DNA of 64,000 nt, taken from positions 808,926-872,925 of the forward strand of contig NZ_BRZC01000004.1 of assembly GCF_030268005.1 (NCBI RefSeq), read 5' to 3'. This DNA comes from Microbacterium arabinogalactanolyticum. GTDB taxonomy: Bacteria > Actinomycetota > Actinomycetes > Actinomycetales > Microbacteriaceae. Shown here piece after piece: positions 17,424-27,796 of this stretch. The stretch's first letter is position 1. The number at the start of each line of letters is the position of its first letter. Under the pieces are notes generated by a model. It did not search any database. It had not been told where the DNA came from and saw nothing but the letters and a program-made list of their open reading frames with translations. The position numbers and the translations under genes were made by a program.

Positions 17424-18673
17424 AGGAAGGCCTTCCCCTCACCGCGATAGGTGGGCAGTTCGTCGACGACGGAGCCGCCGGCGACGAGGTGGTAGCTCAG
17501 GATCCGCTCTGCGGGTTCGCCGCTCTTGGCGTGCCGGAACCAGACCCGGTCGCCGATCTTCAGCTCGCGCGCCGCTTCGCCCTGGAGCGGCGTCTGCACC
17601 TCTCCGGCGGCTTCGCGCGGCAGCGTGCGCAGGCGCGGCGGCCAGACGGGTTGCGGCTGGCGGGACTCCACCGCGGGTCCGGAGGCGATCCATCCGCCGC
17701 CGAGGACGGTGGCGATGTCGGGGGCGGGTCTGCGCACGACATCGAAGGCGAAGCCGGTGGCCGGTGCAGGCCGGAAGGACCGGTAGCCGTCGAACAGCCG
17801 GCCGGCGAGCAGCCCGCTCCCGGCGGTCGCCTCGGTCAAGGACTCGTCGCTGCCGGTGAACTCCAGGGATCCGGTGCCGCCGCCGTTGAGGAACTCGAGC
17901 GGGGCGACGCCCAGCATGGCATCCGCGATCTCCGCGCGACGGCGGCGCAGCTCCGCCCGGGAGCGGGACTGCATGGCCCTGATCACGGGCGCGTCGGGGC
18001 CGGCCGCGTCCCCCTGGCCCGCGATCTGCGCCTCGTACATCTGCAGCCCGACCAGGCGGAAGCCGGGCCGGCGCACGACCTCGCGGGCGAAGCCCGCCAC
18101 ATCCGCCGCGGTGAACAGCGGCGAGCGCCGGACGCCGAGGTGGCCGAGCCCCGGGGCTTTGAACGAGGCGTCCACGTCGATCGCGACGCGCACCTCGGGT
18201 CGCCTCCCGGGCGCGGCGATGGAGTCGATCAGGTCGAGGTGCCCCAGGTCGTCGATCATCAGGGTGATGCGCGATGCGAGCCTCTCGTCGGAGAGCAGCG
18301 TCGCCAGCCCGGCGCGATCCACCGTCGGGTAGCCGAGCACGATGTCGTCGTGGTCCTCGGCGAGCCAGAGCGCCTCGGCGAGGGTGAACGACAGGATGCC
18401 CCGGAACCCCGGTATCGCGAGCACGGCGTCCAGCACCGAGCGCACCCGCACCGACTTGGTGGCGACGCGGATGGGGATGCCGCCGGCGCGCACCAGCAGG
18501 TCCATCGCGTTGTGCCGCAGGGCATCCCGCTCGATCACCGCGACGGGCGCGGGAAGGTGCGCTGTGGCCTCCGTGAGGCCGCGCCAGTAGCGCGCAGGAT
18601 CCTGCCAGGCGAGGTCGCGGGCAGCGCGGCCCTCGTCGGCGGTGGGGCTCAGTTCGGCGGTGAGGTCGAGCAC
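17420..18673 (-). CDS. Alanine-racemase-fold PLP enzyme (amino acid deaminase/aldolase type)
   Basis: 417 residues, fold type III. The N-terminal barrel has the PLP lysine K73 in RVATKSVR, an IMIDD-type strand near 150, and DVDASFKAPGLGHLGVRRSP, as in D-threonine aldolase/D-serine dehydratase relatives. The C-terminal part has the GGGWIASGPA and GDRVWFRHAKSGEPAERIL segments expected for the beta domain of that group. The exact reaction is not determinable. GTG 18673 lies 6 nt after TAGGGT, a leaderless start. The gene is translationally coupled to the lactone oxidase downstream, implying a joint catabolic task. Confidence 0.85.
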   Translation of the reverse strand: MLDLTAELSPTADEGRAARDLAWQDPARYWRGLTEATAHLPAPVAVIERDALRHNAMDLLVRAGGIPIRVATKSVRVRSVLDAVLAIPGFRGILSFTLAEALWLAEDHDDIVLGYPTVDRAGLATLLSDERLASRITLMIDDLGHLDLIDSIAAPGRRPEVRVAIDVDASFKAPGLGHLGVRRSPLFTAADVAGFAREVVRRPGFRLVGLQMYEAQIAGQGDAAGPDAPVIRAMQSRSRAELRRRRAEIADAMLGVAPLEFLNGGGTGSLEFTGSDESLTEATAGSGLLAGRLFDGYRSFRPAPATGFAFDVVRRPAPDIATVLGGGWIASGPAVESRQPQPVWPPRLRTLPREAAGEVQTPLQGEAARELKIGDRVWFRHAKSGEPAERILSYHLVAGGSVVDELPTYRGEGKAFL

Positions 18674-18776
18674 TCCCCCACCCTACGACGTTCCGGAACC
18701 CGGAATCACCATTGTTGACACCCGGTTCAATACTGATCCCGCTCCGTGCGCGGGCGCGGCTAGGCTTGCGGCGCGG

Positions 18777-18849
18777 GCCCCCATAGCCCAACGGCAGAGG
18801 CAGGCGTCTTAAACACGCTTCAGTCCGGGTTCGAATCCCGGTGGGGGCA
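18777..18849 (+). tRNA. tRNA with UAA anticodon (Leu by anticodon), short variable loop
   Basis: Complete cloverleaf of 73 nt without encoded CCA. Acceptor stem GCCCCCA (18777-18783) pairs with TGGGGGC (18842-18848), discriminator A18849. The D arm is GCC/GGC with a GG pair in the loop. The anticodon stem GGCGT/ACGCT closes loop CTTAAAC with anticodon TAA at 18810-18812. The variable loop is only 5 nt (18820-18824); the T arm is CCGGG-TTCGAAT-CCCGG. Bacterial leucine tRNAs normally have a long variable arm, so decoding is assigned from the anticodon only. A TAGGCT box (18761-18766) is a plausible -10. Confidence 0.85.
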
Positions 18850-18863
18850 CAGAGCGACGGAGC

Positions 18864-19316
18864 TCAGCTCGCGGTGACGTGCTCGCGGTGCAGCGCATCG
18901 ACCATCGGCGCCAGCTCGGGCTGATCGGCCGCCTCGGCGAGGACCCGCTCGAGGGTCGCGTCGTGCACGGGGCGGGCACGGTCGTGCAGCTCCTGACCCG
19001 CGGCGGTCAGCTCGGTGTAGATCCCGCGACGGTCGTCCATGCAGAGGATGCGTGTGAGCAGCCCGCGGTCCTCGAGCCTGTTGACCAGACGCGTGGTCGC
19101 ACTCGGACTCAGCGCTGCGGCACGGGCGAGCTGCTGCATCCGCATGTGCCAGCCGTCCTGCCGGTTCAGCGCGTCGAGCACCGTGTACTCGACGACCGAC
19201 AGGCCGGCCTCCGCCGTGAGGGCGCGTTCGAGCTCGGCCTCGATCATGCCGTGCAGCGCGGCCAGCGTGCGCCAGCCCTGTGCCCTGATCTCGACGGCGT
19301 CATCCGCGATGCCCAT
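18864..19316 (-). CDS. MarR family transcriptional regulator
   Basis: 150 residues, winged helix-turn-helix dimer. The core LARAAALSPSATTRLVNRLEDRGLLTRI is the recognition helix and start of the wing (given here in parts: LSPSATTRLV, RLEDRGLLTR), followed by DDRRGIYTELTAAG, the wing signature. ATG 19316 has AGGAG 5 nt upstream; the frame remains open to 19403 but without a better start. It is divergent from an MFS pump, and repeats of TAGTTGC/GCAACTA in the gap are candidate operators. It likely represses itself and the pump-reductase pair in response to a small molecule. Confidence 0.9.
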   Translation of the reverse strand: MGIADDAVEIRAQGWRTLAALHGMIEAELERALTAEAGLSVVEYTVLDALNRQDGWHMRMQQLARAAALSPSATTRLVNRLEDRGLLTRILCMDDRRGIYTELTAAGQELHDRARPVHDATLERVLAEAADQPELAPMVDALHREHVTAS

Positions 19317-19334
19317 GGGAGCTCCTCTCAGCGA

Positions 19335-19406
19335 TAGTTGCTTGCGCCGGTTAGTTGCGTGTGCAATCATTGTTCCTGCATCCGCAAAATCCAGCGTCTG
19401 CAACTA
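19335..19406. promoter_or_regulatory. Candidate MarR operators in the divergent gap
   Basis: TAGTTGC occurs at 19335-19341 and again at 19352-19358 (17 bp apart), and its complement GCAACTA at 19400-19406. All lie between the marR and MFS start codons. The first two would flank the marR start region and the third lies just upstream of the MFS ribosome site. Binding is inference from position and symmetry. Confidence 0.55.
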
Positions 19407-19433
19407 CTTGGCAAGTCTAACAGGAGAACCCTC

Positions 19434-20627
19434 ATGCCTCTCGGACTCATCGCCCTCGCCATCGGAGCGTTCGGCATCGGTCTCACCGAATTCGTCATCA
19501 TGGGTCTGCTGCCGGAGGTCGCGACCGACTTCGGCGTCAGCGAGGCGACCGCGGGCTGGCTGATCTCCGGGTACGCTCTGGCCGTCGTGATCGGAGCCCT
19601 GCTGCTGACCGCGCTCACCATCCGCCTCCCCCGCAAGCCTCTGCTGCTCGGACTGGTCGTGCTGTTCATCGTCGGCAACGTGCTCACCGCCGTCGCCGAC
19701 ACCTACGCGATCGCCATGGTCGGCCGCATCATCGCCGCGCTCGACCACGGAGCGTTCTTCGGAGTGGGTTCCGTGGTCGCCTCGGGCCTGGTGCGCCCCG
19801 AGAAGAAGGCGGGCGCGATCGCCATCATGTTCACGGGACTCACCGCGGCGAACGTGCTGGGCGTGCCGTTCGGCACCTTCCTCGGCCAGCAGCTCGGCTG
19901 GCGGTCCACCTTCTGGGCCATCTCGCTGATCGGCGTCATCGCCTTCGTCGGCATCGCCGCGCTCGTCCCCGCGCAGCGCGGAGCGCAGCAGCAGGTCAGC
20001 CTGCGCGCCGAGCTCGGCGCATTCCGCTCCGGCCAGGTCTGGCTGTCCCTCGCCGTCACCGTGCTCGCCTACGGCGGGATGTTCGGCGCGTTCACCTACA
20101 TCGCGTACACGCTCACCGAGGTCAGCGGATTCGCCTCCAGTTCGGTTCCCTGGCTTCTCGTGCTGTTCGGCGCCGGCCTGGTCGTCGGCAACTGGCTGGG
20201 CGGGCGCCTGGCCGATCGCTCGATCGACCGCACCCTGCTCGCCTTCATCGGCGCCCTCGTCGTCGTACTGGTCTTCTTCGGCTTCACCGCGCAGTGGCAG
20301 ATCGCCACGATCGCGTCGCTGTTCCTGATGGGCGGTTTCGGCTTCGGGACGGTTCCGGGCCTGCAGAGCCGCATCATGCAGTTCGCGGGCCAGGCCCCGA
20401 CGCTGGCATCCGGCGCCAACATCGGCGCCTTCAACGTCGGCAACGCCCTGGGTGCGTGGGCCGGCGGAGTCGGCATCGCGGCCGGCCTCGGCCACACGGC
20501 CCCGATCTGGATCGGCGCCGGCATCACCGCGGCCGCCCTCGTCGTGATGGGCATCGCCATGGCCACCGCGAAGGCGGGCGGCACGGTATCCGTCTCCACC
20601 TCCCCTGAACTCGCCCACGCGAACTGA
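19434..20627 (+). CDS. MFS transporter, DHA1 drug/sugar efflux type
   Basis: 397 residues with 12 predicted helices. The N-terminal GLTEFVIMGLLPEVATDF and SGYALAVVIGALLLT segments and the helix-4 AMVGRIIAALDHGAFFGVGS block match the AraJ/YdhP-like DHA1 efflux group; the substrate cannot be predicted. ATG 19434 has CAGGAG 7 nt upstream; a longer frame to 19338 would run through the operator region. It is divergent from marR and 22 bases before an aldo/keto reductase on the same strand, so pump and reductase are probably co-transcribed and MarR-controlled. Confidence 0.9.
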   Translation: MPLGLIALAIGAFGIGLTEFVIMGLLPEVATDFGVSEATAGWLISGYALAVVIGALLLTALTIRLPRKPLLLGLVVLFIVGNVLTAVADTYAIAMVGRIIAALDHGAFFGVGSVVASGLVRPEKKAGAIAIMFTGLTAANVLGVPFGTFLGQQLGWRSTFWAISLIGVIAFVGIAALVPAQRGAQQQVSLRAELGAFRSGQVWLSLAVTVLAYGGMFGAFTYIAYTLTEVSGFASSSVPWLLVLFGAGLVVGNWLGGRLADRSIDRTLLAFIGALVVVLVFFGFTAQWQIATIASLFLMGGFGFGTVPGLQSRIMQFAGQAPTLASGANIGAFNVGNALGAWAGGVGIAAGLGHTAPIWIGAGITAAALVVMGIAMATAKAGGTVSVSTSPELAHAN

Positions 20628-20649
20628 CCCACTTCCTCGAAAGGAAATC

Positions 20650-21477
20650 ATGTCCATCCCCACGATCACTCTGAACAACGGCATCGAGATGCCGCAGCTC
20701 GGCTTCGGCGTCTTCCAGGTGCCCGACGACGAGACGACCGCGGCCGTCGCCGAGGCCCTGCGAGTCGGCTATCGCAGCATCGACACCGCGGCCGTCTACG
20801 GCAACGAGGCCGGCGTGGGCCGCGCCATCGCCGACTCGGGCATCGACCGGTCCGAGCTGTTCATCACCTCGAAGGTCTGGAACTCCGACCAGGGCTTCGA
20901 CGCCACGCTCCGCGCCTATGACGAGGCGCTGGAGAAGCTCGGCCTCGAACAGCTGGACCTGTACCTGATCCACTGGCCCACGCCGGAGCGCGACCTCTAC
21001 CTGGACACCTGGCGGGCACTCGAGCGGATCCACGCCGAGGGGCGCGTGCGCGCCATCGGCGTGTCGAACTTCCAGCCCGCACACCTGGACCGCCTCGTCG
21101 CGGCATCCGAGGTCGTCCCGGTGGTCAACCAGGTCGAGCTGCACCCGGCCATGCAGAACCGCGACGTGATCGCGGCGAACGCTCGTCACGGCATCGCGAC
21201 CGAGGCGTGGAGCCCGCTCGCCCAGGGCGCCGTGCTGCGCGACCCGGCCGTCGTGGCGATCGCCGAGGCGCACGGCGTCTCCCCCGCACAGGCCGTGCTG
21301 CGCTGGCACCTGCAGCAGGGCCGCATCGTGATCCCGAAGTCGGTGACGCCGTCGCGCATCGCGGAGAACTTCGACGTGCTCGGCTTCGACCTCACCGCTG
21401 ACGAACTGGGTGCGATCGACACGCTCGAGCGAGACGGCCGCACCGGCCCGCACCCGGACGAGTTCCACGCCGCCTGA
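20650..21477 (+). CDS. Aldo/keto reductase (2,5-diketogluconate reductase type)
   Basis: NADPH-dependent carbonyl reductase with a TIM-barrel fold, 275 residues. The catalytic tetrad is D45 and Y50 in SIDTAAVYGNE, K75 in ITSKVW and H108 in LIHWP. The cofactor-binding IPKSVTPSRIAENF segment is near the C-terminus. AAGGAAA precedes the ATG. Its place after the MFS gene under MarR control suggests a role in detoxifying reactive carbonyls or modifying the pumped compound; this is inference. A perfect 34-bp palindromic terminator follows. Confidence 0.93.
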   Translation: MSIPTITLNNGIEMPQLGFGVFQVPDDETTAAVAEALRVGYRSIDTAAVYGNEAGVGRAIADSGIDRSELFITSKVWNSDQGFDATLRAYDEALEKLGLEQLDLYLIHWPTPERDLYLDTWRALERIHAEGRVRAIGVSNFQPAHLDRLVAASEVVPVVNQVELHPAMQNRDVIAANARHGIATEAWSPLAQGAVLRDPAVVAIAEAHGVSPAQAVLRWHLQQGRIVIPKSVTPSRIAENFDVLGFDLTADELGAIDTLERDGRTGPHPDEFHAA

Positions 21478-21493
21478 GCGACGCCCGCACAGC

Positions 21494-21527
21494 GAAAGGC
21501 CCGGATCCGATCGGATCCGGGCCTTTC
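21494..21527. terminator. Perfect 34-bp palindrome, bidirectional terminator
   Basis: A 17+17 bp fully self-complementary sequence, starting GAAAGGCCCGGATCCGA and ending with the T-bearing GGGCCTTTC. It lies between the convergent stops of the aldo/keto reductase and NDH-2 genes. AAA/TTT ends give short U-tracts on both strands. Confidence 0.92.
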
Positions 21528-21537
21528 AGCGTCGATG

Positions 21538-23088
21538 TCACGCCTTGGTGTCGGCGGTCTCCTTGGCGGGAGCCTTCTTGGCAGCCGGCTTCTTGGCGGG
21601 AGCCTTCTTGGCGGGGGCCTTGGCCGCAGCAGCCTTCGCCGGCGCATCCTTCGATGCGGCATCCTTCGCGACCGGAACGTCCTTCTCGTCGGCGACCTGC
21701 GCCGGAGCGGGCTTCGCGGCAGGAGCGGCCGGGGCCGCAGCGGGAGCCGCCGGACGGGGTCGAGCTGCGAACTCCTCGAAGACGTAGCGCGGGTTCTGCA
21801 CGGTCTCGAGGTTCACGATGTCGCGACCGAGCCACAGGTTGTTCCACCAGCCCCACAGCACGCGCCACTTGCGCTCCCACGTGGGCATGGCCAGGCCGTG
21901 GTAGCCGCGGTGCGCGACCCAGGCGACGAAGCCCTTCAGAGCGATCTTGCCGGACTGGAACACGCCGTTGTACAGGCCGAGGCCCGCGACCGCACCGAGG
22001 TTCTTGTGGAAGTAGTCCTTGGTCCGCTCGCCCCGCAGCACGGCCACGAGGTTCTTCGCGAGGACCTTCGCCTGACGCACGGCGTGCTGGGCGTTGGGAA
22101 CGCAGTAGCCGCCGACACCACCGCCGGACAGGTCGGGGACGGCCGAGACGTCACCGGCGGCCCAGGCGCCCTCGACGGCCTCCTCGGCGGTGCCGACGCG
22201 CAGGTCGGCACGGGTGCGGATGCGACCGCGCTCCTCGACCGGCAGGTCGCCGCCGCGCACGACGGTGGGGTTGGCCATGACGCCGGCGGTCCAGACGATC
22301 AGGTCGGTCGGGATGACCTCGCCGGTGGACAGCTCGACGTTGCCGTCGATGGCGCCGGTGACCTGCGTGTCGAGGTGCACGCTGGCGCCGCGCTTGGCGA
22401 GGTCCTTCAGCACCCACTCGCTGGTCTTCAGCGAGACCTCGGGCATGATGCGCCCCATGGCCTCGATCAGGTGGAAGTGCGTGTCGTCGAACGACAGCTG
22501 CGGGTACTTCGCGACGAGGGCGGATGCCAGCGAGCGCAGCTCGGCGAACACCTCGATGCCGGCGAACCCGCCGCCTACCACGACGACGGTCAGCAGACGG
22601 TCGCGCTCGGGGCCCGCCGGGATGGAGGCGGCCTTGTCGAAGTTCGACATCAGCTTGTCGCGCACGGCGACGGCCTCTTCGATGGTCTTGAGCCCGATCG
22701 CGTTGTCGGCGATGCCGGGGATCGGGAAGGTGCGCGAGACGGCGCCGGCGGTCACGACGATCTGGTCGTACGCGAACTCGTAGGACTCACCCAGCGGCGG
22801 GGTGATGGTCGCGACCTTGTTCGCGTGATCGATGCCGGTCACCTTCGCGGTGATGACGTTGGTGCGCTTGAGGTGGCGACGGTGCGCGACCACCGCGTGA
22901 CGCGCCTCGATCGAGCCGGCCGCGACCTCGGGCAGGAAGGGCTGGTAGGTCATGTACGGCAGCGGGTCGACCATGGTCACCTCCGCCTCGCCCTTGCGAA
23001 GGTGCTTCTCGAGCTTCCAAGCGGTGTAGAAACCTGCGTAGCCTCCACCGACAATCAGAATGCGGGGTGCAGTGCTGTTCTGAGGCAC
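21538..23088 (-). CDS. ndh: Type II NADH dehydrogenase with basic Ala/Lys/Pro tail
   Basis: Single-subunit respiratory NADH:quinone oxidoreductase, membrane-associated, non-proton-pumping. 516 residues. FAD-binding GGGYAG at 14-19, NAD-binding GGGFAG near 173-178, and the AAGDVSAVPDL motif near 318 are seen; the WERKWRVLWGWWNNLWLGRD-type helices near 420 are the membrane anchor region. From about residue 455 the protein is unlike NDH-2: a roughly 60-residue low-complexity tail of PAAP, PAKKAPAKK and AAKAPAKK repeats, histone-H1-like. GTG 23088 lies 20 bases after the protease gene, with AGGAG 10 nt upstream. Confidence 0.93.
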   Translation of the reverse strand: MPQNSTAPRILIVGGGYAGFYTAWKLEKHLRKGEAEVTMVDPLPYMTYQPFLPEVAAGSIEARHAVVAHRRHLKRTNVITAKVTGIDHANKVATITPPLGESYEFAYDQIVVTAGAVSRTFPIPGIADNAIGLKTIEEAVAVRDKLMSNFDKAASIPAGPERDRLLTVVVVGGGFAGIEVFAELRSLASALVAKYPQLSFDDTHFHLIEAMGRIMPEVSLKTSEWVLKDLAKRGASVHLDTQVTGAIDGNVELSTGEVIPTDLIVWTAGVMANPTVVRGGDLPVEERGRIRTRADLRVGTAEEAVEGAWAAGDVSAVPDLSGGGVGGYCVPNAQHAVRQAKVLAKNLVAVLRGERTKDYFHKNLGAVAGLGLYNGVFQSGKIALKGFVAWVAHRGYHGLAMPTWERKWRVLWGWWNNLWLGRDIVNLETVQNPRYVFEEFAARPRPAAPAAAPAAPAAKPAPAQVADEKDVPVAKDAASKDAPAKAAAAKAPAKKAPAKKPAAKKAPAKETADTKA

Positions 23089-23108
23089 AGGGGGACAACT
23101 CCTCGTCG

Positions 23109-24482
23109 TCAGGGTGTGGGAGTGCGTCTACCGCGCTCCGATCGGATACGCCGGGCAGCTGCGGTGACGCCAAGCGCTATCAGAGTACCAGGGACTGTGA
23201 GCGCCAGGAGCGGCAGGGTACCGTACCGCAGCGTCTCGGCGGACGGGAGCAGGGGCGATCCGGGCTCGGAGGGCGCGTCCGCGGCGGGCAGCGGCGGCAC
23301 CGGGACGGGAGTCGCGGTCGCGTCGGGAGTCGGGTCGGCGGGCGAAGCCGCGCGCCGGTACAGGCGGATCCACTCCTTCAGATCGCCCATCGGGTTGGCC
23401 TTCACCTTCGGCACGGATGCCGTGACCGCGGCGTTCGCGTCCAGCAGGCCGTAGCCGTACTGCACGTCCGGGGTCTTGGTCATCTCGGGCACCTTGATGG
23501 CCGTCCTGATGATCCGGTTGATGACGTTGGCGGCATCCAGCTCGGGATGCGCGGCGCGCACGAGCGCGGCCACGCCGGCGACGATCGGAGCGGCGCCGCT
23601 GGTGCCGTCCCAGGAGACCACGCTGCCGTCTGCGGTCAGCCCCAGCAGGTGCTCGCTGGGCGCCATCACGCCGATGAAGATGCCCTGGGTGGATGCCTCG
23701 ACGCTGGCCGTCCCGGTCTGGTCCACTCCCCCGACCGTGAGCACGCCGGGGATCGTTGCGGGTGCGCCGACGATCGATGTCCCGCTCCCCCGGTTCCCCG
23801 CGGCGACGATGACGACCACATCGTGCTCGAAGGCGTACAGGAACGCGTCGTCCCAGCTCCGGTCCCAGTCCAGAGTGTTGGTCGTGAACGACAGGTTGAT
23901 GACCTTCGCACCGTGGTCCACGGCCCATCTCATGCCCTCGGCGACCTGTTCGGTGAACGGCTTCGTCGCCGAGGACCCCGGGAAGCCCAGCGATATCGAC
24001 AGCAGCTTCGCGCGGGGCGCCACGCCGATCATCCCGGTGCCGTCGGCGTTCCCGGGCGCCGCGGCGGTCGACGCCACCAGCGTTCCGTGGTCGCTGTTGA
24101 TCACGCCCACCGGCGAGCGGCCGTCCTTGCTGCCGACGCCGGACTCGTCGACACCGCCCGCGACGGAGTCGCCGAAGGCTCCCGCCGCCTTGCCGATGCC
24201 GGTGTCGAGCACGGCGATCGTCACGCCCTCGCCGAGGGTCGTATTCCACGCCTCCCGGATGCGGGCGCCGTCGAGCCAGTACTGCTGTGCGCGGACCGGG
24301 TCGGCGGGATCGTCGGGCACGGGCGGCGCTGTGGGCGCCGGCGTCTCCGCCTGCACCGGCACGGACGTGACCGGCGCCGGTGCGGCGGGTGCCGCGGCGA
24401 CCGCCGGCGAGGCCGCCAGGACGACGGATGCCGCCATCGCCGCGGACGCGGCGAAGCTCGACAGCATCCGGCCGCGGGTCAT
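23109..24482 (-). CDS. S8 family subtilisin-like serine protease, mycosin type
   Basis: 457-residue secreted, membrane-anchored protease. A signal peptide covers about residues 1-31 (ending AVAA), then a Pro/Ala/Thr linker. Catalytic triad: D93 in VLDTGIG, H132 in DHGTLVAS, S295 in DGTSGAAP; oxyanion N230. A C-terminal transmembrane helix (about 425-445) and RRIRSERGRR tail hold it at the membrane. This layout is that of type VII secretion mycosins, but no esx or ecc gene is in the window. ATG overlaps the DUF501 stop (ATGA). The NDH-2 gene follows after 20 bases. Confidence 0.9.
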   Translation of the reverse strand: MTRGRMLSSFAASAAMAASVVLAASPAVAAAPAAPAPVTSVPVQAETPAPTAPPVPDDPADPVRAQQYWLDGARIREAWNTTLGEGVTIAVLDTGIGKAAGAFGDSVAGGVDESGVGSKDGRSPVGVINSDHGTLVASTAAAPGNADGTGMIGVAPRAKLLSISLGFPGSSATKPFTEQVAEGMRWAVDHGAKVINLSFTTNTLDWDRSWDDAFLYAFEHDVVVIVAAGNRGSGTSIVGAPATIPGVLTVGGVDQTGTASVEASTQGIFIGVMAPSEHLLGLTADGSVVSWDGTSGAAPIVAGVAALVRAAHPELDAANVINRIIRTAIKVPEMTKTPDVQYGYGLLDANAAVTASVPKVKANPMGDLKEWIRLYRRAASPADPTPDATATPVPVPPLPAADAPSEPGSPLLPSAETLRYGTLPLLALTVPGTLIALGVTAAARRIRSERGRRTPTP

Positions 24483-25015
24483 CCCGCCGCGCTCGTTCCG
24501 ACCGCAGCGCCCGGCTGCACGCACGCGCACCGCTCGGGAGACCAGCTGGAGCGGGCGAGCGCCGCATCGCCGATCGGGTTCACGCCGGGACCGGCCGCGA
24601 GCGCGTGACCCGCGAGGGCGTGCAGGCACTTGACGCGGGTGGGCATGCCGCCAGCGGACACGCCGGAGATCTCGGGCACGTCGCCGAAGCCGGCGCGGTC
24701 GGCGAGGTAGGCGTGGTGCGCCGCGAGGTACGCGGCAGCGACGTCCTCGTCGTCCTCGAGCAGCGCGGCGAGCTCGGGCATCACGTGGTCGGCCTCGAGC
24801 GTGGACATCGCGGCGGTGGCCGCCGGATGCGTCAGGTAGTAGAACGTCGGGAACGGCGTGCCGTCGGCCAGACGCGGAGCCGTGGCGACCACGGTCGGGT
24901 TGCCGCACACGCAGCGTGCGGCGATGCCCACCACGCCCCGGGCCTCGCGTCCGAGCTGGCTGGACACGACGGCGATCTCAGCGGCGGTCGGCGTCTCGTA
25001 AGGCGGGGTCGTCAC
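24479..25015 (-). CDS. DUF501 domain protein
   Basis: 178 residues, function unknown. DUF501 features seen: QLGREARGVVGIAARC followed by CGNPTVVATAPRLADGTPFPTFYYLTHP, and a cysteine-bearing VKCLHALAGHALAAG segment with ARC-x-C and a late CAC that could bind metal. In actinomycetes this gene commonly lies between eno/ftsB and ppx or similar genes, as here after the ftsB-like gene. GTG 25015 stands 6 nt after TACGCT, a probable leaderless start. The stop overlaps the start of the protease gene. Confidence 0.88.
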   Translation of the reverse strand: MTTPPYETPTAAEIAVVSSQLGREARGVVGIAARCVCGNPTVVATAPRLADGTPFPTFYYLTHPAATAAMSTLEADHVMPELAALLEDDEDVAAAYLAAHHAYLADRAGFGDVPEISGVSAGGMPTRVKCLHALAGHALAAGPGVNPIGDAALARSSWSPERCACVQPGAAVGTSAAG

Positions 25016-25067
25016 CTCACCAGCGTACGGGTCGCGACCTGTGTGAAGACTCAGTGCGCGGCGCGAT

Positions 25068-25622
25068 TCAGCCCGCGGGCGTCTCCACCGCGCTCTTCGC
25101 CAATCCGGCGCCGGTGAGGCTGCGCAGCAGTTGCGGCATCCAGTCCGACGGACGCTCCTGGATCTTGTCGCTGACGTGCTGCTGGGCGGGCGGGACGTCA
25201 GCGGGGTCGAGGTCGTTGTCGACGAGGTAGATGACCTCGCCCGGCTTGGTGTAGTAGAGCCTCTCCCGCGCCTGCGTGGTGATGTAGGCGGGGTCGTTCC
25301 AGCGGGTGCGCTCCTGCTCGAGCGCGGCGATCTGATCCTTGGTCAGCTGCACCGAGTGCTCGAGCGCGGCGATCTTCTGACGCTGGTCGAGGTAGGTCCC
25401 GATCGACGGCACCAGGACCCAGGTGCCGAGGACCACGAGCGACAGCATGATCACGGCGAAACCGGAGAGGCGGATGCCGCCGGCCCACTCGCGCACGTCG
25501 ACGCGTCGGCCCTCGCCGCGAACAGGGCGGTCCCGCGGCTGCGAACGGTCCTGTCCGGTCGTGCGGTCCTTGCCCGGGCGCTTCGCCGGGGACGCCGAAG
25601 GGGGAGCCGGACGTCTCGCCAT
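25068..25622 (-). CDS. ftsB: FtsB/DivIC-type septum formation initiator
   Basis: Bitopic cell-division protein that links FtsL and FtsQ in the divisome. 184 residues: a basic, disordered cytoplasmic N-terminus of about 50 residues, one transmembrane helix (about 55-76, FAVIMLSLVVLGTWVLV), then an extracytoplasmic coiled coil (QRQKIAALEHSVQLTKDQIAAL) and the conserved WNDPAYITTQARERLYYTKPGE motif (shown in parts: NDPAYITTQARERL, YYTKPGE). GGGGGAG precedes ATG 25622. It follows eno by 44 bases, the standard actinobacterial order. Confidence 0.92.
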   Translation of the reverse strand: MARRPAPPSASPAKRPGKDRTTGQDRSQPRDRPVRGEGRRVDVREWAGGIRLSGFAVIMLSLVVLGTWVLVPSIGTYLDQRQKIAALEHSVQLTKDQIAALEQERTRWNDPAYITTQARERLYYTKPGEVIYLVDNDLDPADVPPAQQHVSDKIQERPSDWMPQLLRSLTGAGLAKSAVETPAG

Positions 25623-25666
25623 GGCTCCCCCTTCGTTCGTCGGATCTCTGCGGCCAGGACCCCTGA

Positions 25667-27725
<2,059 letters not shown>

Positions 27726-27796
27726 GTGCTCAGCCAACCGCGGTGGCCGCGTGCGGTCAAGGGAGCGCGCGGCGGACGACCGGTCCTCCGACGGCG

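Noticed and set aside
18674..18776. TTGACA at 18714-18719 as the -35 box of the tRNA promoter
   Set aside because: The nearest good -10, TAGGCT at 18761-18766, is more than 40 bases away; nothing with -10 character lies 16-18 bases after TTGACA.
21535..23454. A 639-codon plus-strand frame opposite NDH-2
   Set aside because: Antisense shadow; the first part is only the complement of the Ala/Lys/Pro tail.
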